From Nautilus pompilius (taxonomy: Eukaryota > Mollusca > Cephalopoda > Nautilida > Nautilidae), in contig JACATO010000922.1 of assembly GCA_018389105.1 (NCBI GenBank), positions 124,001-188,000 on the forward strand: DNA of 64,000 nucleotides. Reading direction: 5' to 3'. The notes beneath the pieces were generated by a model that made no database searches, was not told where the DNA came from, and saw only the letters and a list, made by a program, of their open reading frames with translations. This document shows positions 11,968-25,100 of the stretch, one piece after another. Position numbers and translations under genes: made by a program. Numbering within the stretch: position 1 is the stretch's first letter; each line of letters starts with the position of its first letter.

Positions 11968-12061
11968 GACAGAGAGAGAGAGAGAGAGAGGAGAATGAAC
12001 AAAAAAGAGAAGTTGTAATGAAATTTGGAAGAAAATAATTCTCTCTCTCTCTCTCTCTCTC
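11968..12061. repeat. (GA)n and (CT)n pair in the CSPP1 3' UTR
   Basis: A (GA)n run at about 11970-11991 faces a (CT)n run at about 12040-12061, with roughly 50 bases between. On the minus-strand transcript these can pair into a stem of about 20 base pairs, 110 bases after the CSPP1 stop. Confidence 0.7.
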
Positions 12062-12169
12062 TTCATCCTTATCTGCTGGCATAGTGAAGCTTGAATTGTG
12101 ATGACTTGCAGAAGCAGTTAGACCATGTCATGAGTTTGTCAGCCAGTTTTTGGTACAAGATCATCATCT

Positions 12170-12224
12170 TCAGCTGGTTGGTTGTAGCCAAGCGTCATTG
12201 TCCAGGGTGAGGCCAGAGGGTGGC
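12170..12224 (-). CDS. CSPP1: CSPP1 terminal exon
   Basis: After TTACAG it reads [17 protein letters not shown] and stops at 12170. The end is shorter than in human CSPP1 after the RFMA motif, but phase and placement are right. The 3' UTR follows. Confidence 0.8.
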
Positions 12225-15200
12225 CTGTAAAATTCAGTAAGAATTAAAGTCCAAAGTTAAAATAAAGACAAAAATCTTCCTTGAATATTAAAATAAGAGA
12301 TCATATTAATGTAGAAACCATGGCTTCTGTTTTAGAAAACAAAGACGTTTTAAACTTCTGCTTCTGGAAACTTTCATAAATAATCAGTTACCTAGCTAGG
12401 ACTGTGAAATGCTGATAGAACTGAAGGTGTGCAATAAGATACCACCCCAGCATACAAGGTCCTTCATTAGTTGATGGTAACAGTAAGATTTTTTCCAGCT
12501 ATTCCTTTCCTTACCAATGTTTAGTAACCAGTAGTCATTTTTCACTTTAAAAAGTAGTGCATGACCTGAAGTATGGCATAGTGGCCATGAACCGTTATTG
12601 TAGTATAGACTAACAATCCTATTATGAGGATAAAACTGTATCCTTTCACAATATGAGAGGTGTAAATGGGAAGATTTGCCATGATAATCTAACACATAAT
12701 TTCACATTGAATAAATAAAACCGTTGAGTAATAAATTTCTAAAATGACAATACTGCACATTTTTCTATGTTTTTTATTAGTCATTTGCTTTGGTGGATAA
12801 TATTATACCAGACACGTGTCTTCCACTTTACCTGTTGTGGTTTTGACCAGCCATGAATCTGTCCAATATTTCTTCTGGTTCTGTCAGTGAAACAGCGTCT
12901 GAATTTAAAAAAATAATAATAATCAAAAAATGTGACATTTGAAACTAAGAAGTTACGAACAAACTGAATAATGTTAGCTAAAGTCAAAATGGGTAGCATG
13001 GTAGTCTGGTGGTTAGCCTGAACCCATGATCAAATCTCCCTCATCAGTTTGGTGAACTTCCCTAGTTATTGTTCCTTGGCTGCCCTCAAGGGTGTCTTCT
13101 AGGCACTCCAGTTCCTCACATTTACATATGAAGGGTTCTAGTTGAGACTTTCTGCTCAGCCACCCTGATATTGTCTGGTTACCACAAGAAGAGCTGAGTG
13201 CCAGGTTAACCAGCAGGCTTTGTAAATATAGCAACTGGTTGTGAAAACAGAACCTGATTGGATTTCTGTCTTATGCACTGGGAGACAAAAAAAAAACCCA
13301 TCAAAATGCATACAAGGTACAGTACTGGCCAAAAATATTGCATCACCTCATGTTTTTAAATAAAGAATGGTGAGTTCATTAAGTGTTACAATGCAAAAAT
13401 ACATTTTTAACAAAGAAAACTAGGCATTGTTTAAATATTCCTAGAACCTCTGTACCAAATGCATGTCCTTGATTTAGTTATTTCTTATGGAGATGTAGCT
13501 ACAGCAGTAAAATTTAATAAATATTAATAGTTCAGATAAAGATAGCCCCCCTGACCATCTACTATTTTATAAGGATTGAAAATATATTTTAAAAATTACA
13601 GATGTGTCTTGATGTTCGCAGACTGGGCATGCCATTCTTCTCGCAGTCAAAACAAATTTCAGAGGAGGATTAAGAAACTTAAGAAATAGAAAATAGATTA
13701 CATTGCACATGAAGATATAATACACAGAAGGTCATTATCGTGACATGAGCAATAGTATTTTATAATAACAAACATCATGACATTATCCAACATTTACTGA
13801 CAGTAATGTGACCTTTGAACTAAGAGACAAAAGCTACCATGGAGTCTTTGTTTCCAAAAAATGTAGATAACCAACCTATTATGAAGTCTATTCAGCCTTC
13901 ACTATTTTGACATACTTGCAAACTCTACCGATTTTGGCAGGAGTCTCCCAATCTTGAATAAATCTCCTGCCCTCCTGCTTTTTTCATAAAAAAGACCCAT
14001 CTTTCCTGATTTTTAAGAACCCTCCATATAAAATGTGAAAACAGCCCGATTTTTCGTCACCCAGAGTCGATATTTTGCGAGTTTCATATTTTGACCAATC
14101 AGAAATCAGCAAGCCCGTTTGCCCCGTTTGTATGGCTCACACTATCGTCGTCTGCCATTTGACCCTATAACCATCTGCCACTCCGCAGGCACTCCCAGTT
14201 ACATCACAGGCCTCTGCAGTAACTCACACTTGCATCACTGCCTGCCACCCCCCCCCCCCGACAACTTCTTATCACTCCATTACCCTGATAGAAACAAACA
14301 ATACATGCTGGTGACAGGGGCCAGAATTCGACCTGTTACAGCAGTAGGACTAATGCAATCGAGCCACGTGCTCCTTTTGGGGCCAGCAGTAAAAAGACTT
14401 GGACCGCGATGCCTGGGGAGGGGGGTCAGAGCACGGAGCACGTTACAAGGACTGGACAGTGACTTCGGCCAGATACACACTAGCCAGCTCAGCTTTAGGC
14501 GAACTTGGGCACCAACAACCTGTCATATTATTGTAGACAACAAGTCGTGAAGATAGTACAAATTCTACCCAAAACAAACCCTAAACACCAAAAATATGGA
14601 GCAAAATACAAGTCAGCTGAGTAGAACGGTTTTCCTTGGGTTAGAAAACAATCAACATCCCAGACAAGTGCATTTTGCAAGGTAAGACAGAAACTTTTTA
14701 TTTTGAAATAAATGTCGCTTATATATGTGTTATCGATGCCGGTATTCCAACACATTTCCTGTCACTATTTTCACTTGTGTTTGTTTGTAAACTGACAAGT
14801 CATTCATCTAAGATATTTATCGTGTACTAATAAATCATAGATGTTCTATTTGTGGTCGGAATGCCAAGCATTGTATTGTACGTACATTGTTGTATTGTAA
14901 CAATACTCTAGTCAATTTAATTTTGTATATGCTGTGGAGTTAAGTTAACTTTCACTTGAAAATGCACGTTCCAGATCTAGTACATGTATTTCCCGGTGCA
15001 TTTGTTTTGCAAGTGTCAGTAACTAAAACTTCACAGTTTGTTAAAATTAAATCACGAAACCGTAATTTTGTACAAAACTTCCATACATCTGTATAAGAGG
15101 TTGTTTTCTGAAAGCAATCACGAGTGTTTACGATGTCTTTGTTCTCTGTTTACATTTTTGAGCACTTTGCGACTCAGATTGCCAAAGTCTCCCCCCATGA

Positions 15201-18200
15201 AAATTCTGGAAAGTTGGCAAGTATGTTTTGAGAGTATAAACAAATCTCTCCTCAAAAGAGACTAAATAGGCAGATCAGTTTCAAATATAGCAACTTACAT
15301 AAGCATACATAAATATGACTCATTTGAAAAAAACCATCACACCGTTACACACAAACTTACCAGTCATTTTTTGCAATTTTTTCAACCTCTCTTCATTTGT
15401 TTTTGAAATCTTGTCAGGATTCAAGCTGGTTGTTGACCCCAAAGGATTACTGGCTAGTGAAACATTATCAGGAAGGTTCTGTAAGTTGAACAAGCATTAA
15501 TAACCTGGAAGTCAATTCTCCATTTCTTACCCCTTTTTTCTTTAAATACATTCAAACAGACAACTCACAGCAGACTTGCAGTGAATCAAGTAACTTTCTG
15601 TTTTTACCAAGCCAATTAAATCTTGTAATCGAAAAGACCCCTGACAGCAGTGCATTTCTGCTCAGAAACTGACTCAGATGTAAGATGTAAAACGGAAACA
15701 CCATTCTTAATATTGATTGCAGAGCACCTTCTCAGCAGTCAAGTCCATTACTAATCAAATACTGGGCAAGAAAAGGGTGAAGCACTAGTTTGCTTAGCCA
15801 GGGATTACAGTTTCTGCTTAAACATTGGGGAAAAGGGTAGTGGTATATGTGATGTAGTTTCTGTGTCTTCTATCTCCTAAATCTCCGGGATGAGCAAAGG
15901 TACCTAATAATTGTCTTATCATGTTTATTTTTTACATAATCTGCATATAATAAGCACCTAAAACAAGGTTATGGCATCACATATTTTGTATTTCAGCTGG
16001 GGCCATCATCGCATAAAGCATCATTTCATTTTGCGATGTCTCGGTTGATGAGCTGTGTAGTGTAGGTGGCACTGGAACTGATACTTGTAGAGCTTACAAA
16101 AGCCCGGTTGGTGAGAGACAGAAACACTACTGAGAATACCTTTGATAAGACTAAATGCATAAATGACCATTTTAGTCAAATCACTTTTAAAATAACCCTA
16201 GGGAACAACAACTAGCTGACTATAAATTTCCATGCTTATAAGATAAGTTCATGCCCTCCCCCAAGTCCTTTTGGATGAATAAAAAAGTTTATGGAAAATT
16301 ACACAAATACTGAAATTATAAAGATTTGATGAACTTAAAGATCAAAGCACGACTTTTTTTGTGTGTGAATTTTTGAAAGAAATAAGAAATGATACGATTT
16401 GAAATTGTTGAGCAGCTTGCTCCAGAGTAAATTGTCTCCTATGAGACCAGACTGATGATGGAAAACAAAAAAAAAAAAAAAAGGGTCAAAAAAGGGGCTC
16501 CGATATGTGAGACTGAAAGAGAATGCTTTCATTTCTGATATATGGATTAGAGCAAGGTGAGAATGGAGTAAATGGCTAAAGAACTGGCATCTTTCTTAAA
16601 GGGGATTGTGCCAGTAAAAACTGACTTTAATTTTTTTAAAAAAAAAATTATGAAATTATAGCCAGGAGCCAAAATAATGAGATGCTGTTGTGTTATTAGG
16701 TTGTGTCTCTTAAATCTCTACAGTGGGTAGCGTCATTACATATATACTGTGAAGAGACATCGAAGACTATTATCGGATGGCCTGAGAAGCATCTTGGTGT
16801 AACAAGAATCACATTGCACAGTATTTGTTTATAGAAAAAAAAATCATACTTTTTAATGAATGTCTATAGAAGACAATATCAAATTAAATGCTGCCTGGTT
16901 CAGGGAATTTTCTCAGGTTAAATATTATATTCGATGATTTTTGTGGCCCATACCAGCAAAAAAACTGGAAAGAAACAAGAATACCTGCTGGCAAAGACCT
17001 TAGGCAATGATTGAGCCATGGAACTTATGGCCTTACCAGGTACTGTTTTAACAGAACCCTGGTGTCATGATAATTGCTGTTGTCACAGATGATCGGTAAA
17101 CGTCACTTCTGGAAATTTTTGTGTCACTACTACTTACTATATCTTGTCAAACAGCTGAGCTTCAAATTTTTTTACAAGGTAAGGTATACGTACTTCACAA
17201 GATGAACATGGAAATGGCTAATGCTCTACTTTTATTGGTGTCTACAAAAACTTCAAAAAGACTAGCAGTCATCCAAACATCACTTACTGTGAACTGACAT
17301 GTCTGCTGATGACAACTCAGAAACAAACCAAAGAGTAAACGGATATTTTCAAAAATTGTTTTTCATAATTTGAAATAAATGAGACGGGCAAAAAAACAAA
17401 ACAAAAGCTTGATTTTATATAGAATTTTCTTTTTTCGGGCACACAATGCAGTGTCACGGTTTAGGTCTGGCAAGAGAACCAGCCACAGGTAAAATATTGG
17501 TTGCCGAGTTCCTGTTTTCTGCTACACGGAAACATTAATCAATTTACCCTGATTGAGAAGGATGATTTTAACCTTCTACGTTGCCTTGCTGACTCGTTTC
17601 GGCTGCTGGCATGAGAATCACCAAAGGGTACAGCATCAGAATCTGCAAAGAAGAAACAAACAAAAATTCAGTCCATCTTTGTATTCCATTCTAAAGTAAA
17701 GGGTGTTCTCAACCCAAAACAATTCTTTTTTTCCCCATAAAGCACTAAAATTTGCATCAATAATATTTTTTTTAAAAAAAAATTACAAATGAATAGAACT
17801 ACAAAAGTTTTGATAGTTTTCCTGAACTCAACCATCAATGACATTAGCTGCTGCCATACAGACAGTAAACCTGACAGCTGTAATACATACCTATGAAAGC
17901 ACTTTTAGATTCCAGCAGAGGCTGTGGGCTGATGGTTCTTTGCCGTTGCAAATCCAAGTCTCCGAATGTCAAATCAGGGCAAGATGATTCATCCCGCTCT
18001 ATAAAATAATCATCAATAAACCAATAGCCTCTATACCATTGATAATCAATTGTCAGAATCTATTCTTGAGCTTAAGGTGCTCAGAGTCATATACAGAAAT
18101 AACTAGTGACCAAAGAAGTGTTAAATCTTTACATAAGATATAAACAAGCTTTTTGCCTTCTGTTTTGCAGATACAGAAAATCCCTAATGCATTTTACTTT

Positions 18201-19126
18201 TGTATAGCATTCTAAGTGCTTATGACTTAACTGCTAAAATAGAATTTGCAAACAGTCTAGACTGGCTGATGTTTGTTTAGTTCATACATTTGAACTATCT
18301 TAAAAAAAAAACAACTTCCTTTTGCTTTATAATGAAGAATCCCTGCCTGAACTGCACAGTCTATGGCAGGTTAAATTAGTGACTTGTTTCAGAACTCCTG
18401 CTGCACTGTCAACCATTGTGTGATATTATGCACTGAGCACCTACTGTCTTTACCACACACTCTTTCACACAGCGTCTGGCTCTTTAACTTACTGTTGAGC
18501 AGCTGGTGATCCAAAAGTAAACTGCTGGACTGCCATGATGGAGAGCCCAACTTTGAATCCTGGTCTGGACTGGCTTGGTTTGGTGTACATACCTACCTAC
18601 CTACTCGGCATGGTTTTTTCTCATTCTTTACCAGCCAGCTATGTGAGTTTACTCTGAGTACTCTGGTTTTCTCACACTTCTAAGAATGAAAACCTCCAGT
18701 AGGTTTTCCAAATACATGTAGGGAAGGGTTCTCTGGGTATCTCTAGACAAGCTTGCTCCTTGACCACTGCTCAACAGCCATCAACTGTCCCCTTTCTAGC
18801 TCACTGCTGAGAGACCACAGAAGCCAGGGTAGTTGGACCAGAAAAAAAATTCAAGAAAACAAAGTCACAGAAGAAACGTCGTCAAATTTTACATCTATCA
18901 ACAATGTGTGTGCTTTGTTTATTAAAATAAATGAAAGACACATATAAATAGGTCATGTTTTTAAAGAGAAAAAAAACCCAACAGTTGTGGTTTTCTCGAT
19001 TTGGTGATAGAGAGAAAGAGGAGTGAGTCCACCTGTCCCAACAGGCGAACAACTGAGAGATTTGAACCAAATGTCTCAGTCAAATGGATAGATTTATTTA
19101 GGGTTAGTTATTTGTATGTTTAAGTT

Positions 19127-19157
<31 letters not shown>

Positions 19158-22100
19158 TCCTGCTCTGTACGATTAAATACTTTACTTTATTTCCTTGACT
19201 TTTTTCCCTGACATTTTTTTCTACATTCGTCAGGACAGAGGGTTTTAAAAACACGTGCTGTCTATAATAACACTTAATTCTTTTCAATGTTTGGTTTGTA
19301 ACCAAGCTGTTATTTAACAATTGGCAAGACTTAACCTGTCAAGACTTGAGAGCACCTACACTAGTAACGTTAAGCATCTTCTAACATTTAATGACCAGTC
19401 CATTAAAGCCTAGCAATAAAAAACAAAAAAGAGACTTTTAAAAAACATTCTTCAAAAAAATTAGGACTGACACAGGAGTCAAAAAAACAAATTTATCTAA
19501 TTGAATTTTAAATAAGATTAAAAAGTGAGTGATTTTGACCATTGTCAAAGAAACATGAAAGAGTATTGTTCATCCTAAGGTAGGAACTTGTTTACATTTA
19601 CTGACAAGACATTACTATGTGAAGAGCAAACAAACAAAATAAGATTATGTAATTTTTTAAATAAAAATAAAAAGTTTACAACAACTAACTGTGTGCTGGT
19701 GAGCCTAGAAATGAGCTACAAAAACACCTGGCTACTTGGGGTTCAGCCAGGAGATAGGTTTTCAAAACAGCAGTGCTGGGGTTCATCCTGCAGACTGGCT
19801 ACTGGGGCTGAACCCGCGGAAGAGCTTTAGAAACCAGGACTGTGTTGTGGGTTGGCCTGGAGATAAACTGTATATAGTGGCTTCACGTCAGTTTATCTTT
19901 AGAAATGAGAACCAGTTTCCCAATGATCAACTTCATAAGAACAAACAGGGACATGACTTCAGCCTTCTTTATGGGATCTGACCAGCCATCTTGAAGTCAG
20001 AGAATTATAGTGCTGCAACCGTTTTCGTTTTTGTTTCAGCTCTACAAGTCTTGATGTTAGCAGCATGTCCCCATTGAAGATACAGCTTTCAGTATCATTT
20101 CAGAAACTAAGATCATGATTATTCATCTGAACAAGAGCTGTTTAACCATGCAATCTGGAGCCACAAATAAACAACTTGGGTCTTCTATTAATATTTTTAA
20201 AAAAACTTTTTTTTTTAACATAAGTGAGATTAATGTTGGACTCTAAACAATTCTCAGTTAAACTATAACGCAGGGCTAACAACTGGAACATTTTTTAATA
20301 CCTTACTATTAAATTTAATTAGATTACTGTTAAAAAAAGATTTACTGTTCTTTATGCTCAAGTAGAACCATTTCTGGAGTAGAATATGCAGAAAATGTAG
20401 CTATTTTTGAAGATAAATTCCAAGTAGATTCACTGCGAAACTAAGTAAATTCAATTCTTAAGACTTCAGTCTCTTCAAATGCCACTACAAATGGATTAAA
20501 CAAATTTTTTACAGTAAACAGCACATCAGAATATGTAATTTGCCAGATGATAAGCAAAAAGTATCTGACAGTGGGATTGTTTTGGTTTAAGCATACTTTT
20601 AAGTTTCAATTTTCCATTGTATCTATTTTATTTGGAGTTTTGTTAAGTTACAGAACATATCTGATAGGAAGAAAGGAATTTTCACATTTATACCAGAAGT
20701 CCATCACAGAAGAATCATAAGACAACTTAAACTTGTTAGGTTTGTACAATCTGCTGCGCTTAACTACAGAACAAAGTTAACGTGGGTGCAGCCTGTACAC
20801 ACGTTTCTTCTTCAGGTTCCGAAGGCTGTTTTCTTGCTGTCTGATGAGTACTCTCTGCTGGGTTTCCAATGCATCGCTGGTGAGTGGTGGTTCCGGAAAC
20901 ATGTTGCGCAGCTCGGTCCGTGACTGGGTATTGTCTGGAAGGAAGGGAAACTGCATGAATTTTACATTGCTGTCCAGTTAATGAACAGTCGATGGATCGC
21001 CACCAGGCCACTAAAGCATTTGATTGACATTCATCTGTAGTTGCTTCAGCAAGTTGTTGAAGTCTTTGGTATGGTCACATAGGCAAGCCAGCATTGGACA
21101 AGGGAGAAGGGTCTGTTGAGATTCCATTATAGTAATAAAGCAAATGCTAGACACAGAAAGTAATAAGTTTCTAATCATGAGATCATGATATAATCTGACA
21201 GCTGTGCCATTCAGAGACTTTGGTAACGTGATGTGTCTCGTTCAACACTGAACCTAATCTATCACTGCTAATTTCCAGGAAAATAACATGAAGAATAACA
21301 CAAACAACAACAAAAAAAATAATAATAATAATAATAAATTGTTTGCTGCAATATTAAATTGGTCACCCCATAAACAAATATATCTGACTAAAATTTACAT
21401 ATTTAGGTATATATATTGGACATCTTGGTAGTCAGCTTCCCCACTACAACATGAAGTCTCACATTGGACTGATGTTGTTATCCATCCATTTTACAAATTC
21501 TTTTGGAGAGACAAGCTAAAAATGGCTAATGTCCACTGCCTTTGTCTTTCTGAGTATTTAATGGAATTAAGCTCTGTTCTGTCATCATCAAGAAACACAA
21601 AACTTGGTTCCACCTGTGACCAACCCATATAAAGAGCCACCTGCTGGTGTATGTCATATTCAAATAATCTTGACAAAAATCCAGTAAATAAAATCAAACT
21701 GATATGGTTAGCACTGGATATAATCTGTTGGACTGCTCACTTGACAATGTTGATAATTATGATCTGTTATCTCGTTACAATGTCTGTGAATGCCTTGATG
21801 CTATTACATCCTGAACAGACTTGTTTTAATTATTGCAGGCAAATTAACATATGGACATTCTTTGAGTTTAGATGCAAACAAAGTTCATTTAGTCTGGAAC
21901 CTGGACTTAATTTTGTTTTGTTCACTTTTAAATAAAATCAACCTAAATTACCTGTATACTAAGGATAATAAGGCCAGGGGTTAGGGGTTTATCCTTTGGC
22001 TGGCTGCTTTATTATGTACCCCTTTAGATTTGAATCTGACTTAAACTGTAAATGCAAATTATATTGAACACATGTGACAGGTGATCGCTACAGCATTATA

Positions 22101-25100
22101 CATAACTTGGACAAGCAAATTTGCAGTCATTCTAGTAAATATGTGAAAAGGCAAGATAGTAAAGTCAGCAAAGTTGATTTTAGGGTGTACATTAACAAAT
22201 AATGCATCTGGTAAGCAAAAAAAAAAAAAACAAAAATCATAATTAAATAATTAATTAATGAGTGCAGAATGAGAGAGGAAACTTCTGCTGTGTTGTCGTG
22301 TAAAACATCAGCTGAGAATGAGTAAGGTTAGGAGAGGGAAATAAATCAACAGAAAAAGTGATATTGTATAATTAAGCTGTCTCTTGGATTTTCACCTTTC
22401 TTCTTAGAGGCAGTGCTTGAAGTGCCAGTTCTCCACCATAAAAAATTCTTAGCTGTGCCAGGTTTTCTCTTACAAATGCCTAACACTGCCCATCTGGGGT
22501 TTGGCTTCTGTACTTACTGCAGTATTTCAGCTCATTGAAGTCTTTCAGGTTTTTGAGATTGGCAGCCTGACTGGAGGTTTGCGCTCGCCGTACTTTCACC
22601 GGATGTCCTGGCATCGCTGCCTGGAAAACTGCATCACCCCAACCACTCCGATGGCCTCTGAAAAGAAGCACAAAACAGAAATTTGAAAACGCAAACAATG
22701 TGTCCCAGTCATGACGATGGCTAAATACACGCGCTGTCTCCATTTTGTTGTTTTTAGCTAATCGGATTAAATTGTAAATTCTTCTCCACAGCTTTGATCA
22801 CACTAAAGTTTCTTTGTCACCTTTTACATCGCAGTAAATATTCTTGCAAGAATCATGGGAGAGAAGCCAGTTTTGATTGTTGGACAAGATGACTCACTAT
22901 CTGTAGAAAGTAATACTTGAATTAGTTATGAGATAGGGTCTTTTCAACTTGTTTGTATATTCTTTCTTGGCATATTTCTTTCCAAGAATACTGATATCTG
23001 TAAATGATACCAATCCCAGCTTAGAAGCCATGCAGATGGTCTGGCTAGGTATGGAATCCAAAAACTCCAGATGTTCAATTAAATGCCAGCCTAATTTATG
23101 GCAGTAACCAGAAATTTGCCTAAACTTTCTTAATTTCATGGCAGCTATAATGTTGTTCATAGAGTTATAGCACACTTCTTGGCAAACCCTTTTATGGTCT
23201 AAGAACATCTCACAGCAGTGAGCTAGAAAGGGGCAAAGCATGGGTTTAGGGTATTACCTTTGGTGACCAAGCAAGTTACCAAGGTCAGCGAGGACTCTTG
23301 AACAATGGTCAAGATGCAAGCCAGTCAAGAGTTACTCATGGAACTGCCACCATGTAAGACACATAGAGGCAAGGAGGATGAACTTGAGTTAGAACATGCT
23401 AAAGAGAGAAAGCAAAGAACAGAGAAAAGAAGCCATGAAGTACTGCAATACGTACGATCCATGTGGTGGTCTCTGTTGTCTGGGATCTGATACGTCAACT
23501 TCATTCTGGAGTAAAATAGTTACAGTTTAGTAAGTGTATTGAAAGACAAACAAAGTTTAGAAATCTGACACAGCATTCACAAAAACTGCCAACCTTTAGT
23601 ATTGATTTGGAAATTAAGTTCATCCTTTCCACTCGATGCTGCATTTGTGAAAAACAACTCTAATGAAGAGAGAGAAAAACCTGGTCAGAAATGGAAACTT
23701 GCTTGTCTGATGAAGCACTCAGGGGGGGGGGGTTTAGGGGTTGAAGGTAAATGCTCTTACCCTGTGAGACTTCAGCTCGTGCTCGACGTTCATCTTCTCG
23801 TTCTGCAGCTGCTGTTTGAGTAAGGCAAGCTGGTTGAGTACGTCAGCACCTGTAGATGAATGAGGGTGTTTAAGTGAGGAATGCTGCACCTTCTTGAAAG
23901 ACGAGGGTTTGCAATCAGTGATTTGACATTGCAGAGAGAAATCACCTAGATGATGAATATATGCGCAGGTTGTCAGAATCATAGAACGTGGAGAAAAACT
24001 GCCCACACTTCAAAATGCCCCCCCTTTTTTCTTTCTTTTTTGTCTACAAAAGATGAACCAGCATCAAATGTATAACAGCTAAGTTTTGAACAAGCTAAGC
24101 AAGGTTAACAAGCCACAGTAGAGGCAGTTTAGAATAAAGGAGAGAAGCATCACTCAAACGATGTCACATGCATGGCAACCTGCTAAAGTTAAAAGGGCTA
24201 ATAAATCACAGTGAAAACAGTGTGGAATAAAGGTGGAATTTCCCAGTCTTGTGAAATATTGATTCGTAATGTTAAGGTACACATTTGTGGTACTATAGAA
24301 GATGAGCATCCTGGTGCACCAACCTCCTGGGACAAGCTCCCACTCACTTGGCTAGTAATAATAGATAATTATTGATTACTGTGCAACATTGACAGCATGT
24401 TGGGTAACTTTAGCAATTTCACATATTTTCCGTAATATAATATATTTTGCATACATCGTCAAAAAAGGTATCTGGGGATCATTTTTGAACGTCAATGGTC
24501 CTGTTGGTGAAAGGTCCAGGCACCTATAGGCACAGAGTCATGCTGAGCCACCAGAAATGGCCCACACTCAACTAAGAAAATGGACTTACCTAGTTGGTAG
24601 TTTCAGCCATTTTTTTTAAATGCCAGAAGCAAAATGGTTACACTCAGAAAAAAGTAGTTAGGGCGAAAACACTACATGGTAGATTTATATTACTGCATGG
24701 CTATTGAGAGGGAGATTCAGTATGGATAATGCTGCTGAAACAGCTATAGCCTATTGTGAATCTCCAGCCAGTTTTTTTAATGAAAAACATGTAGGCTTTG
24801 TCTCACCTGTGCTTGATCAGTGAATTTTTACCTCTTCACTGATGGCTGCAGCAGCATGATGTTTACTAGTCTTTGGTGGATTGCATCCTTCATCTGCCGG
24901 TACTTCTCAAATTTTTTGAGGATGAATCAAAACTCATATCTGACACAGTTGTCACTGATGGCTACGAAGACATGGCTCACAACAGTATTGAGCTTACTTT
25001 CAGCCAATAGCAAATCTCATTGTCTTTTGATTTCTTATGGATTTTATCTGAAAATGCTGGCAAATAAATTTGCCAACTGCACCTGTGACCATATCCAAAC

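Noticed and set aside
14119-14550. 143-codon plus ORF inside the TTTTGA-flanked element
   Set aside because: No recognisable transposase or other motif, and proline/poly-C stretches suggest chance.
17575-17580. Alternative donor GTTAAA for CSPP1 exon 26
   Set aside because: It would put exon 27 out of frame and bring an early stop; the GTAAAT at 17547 closes the frame.
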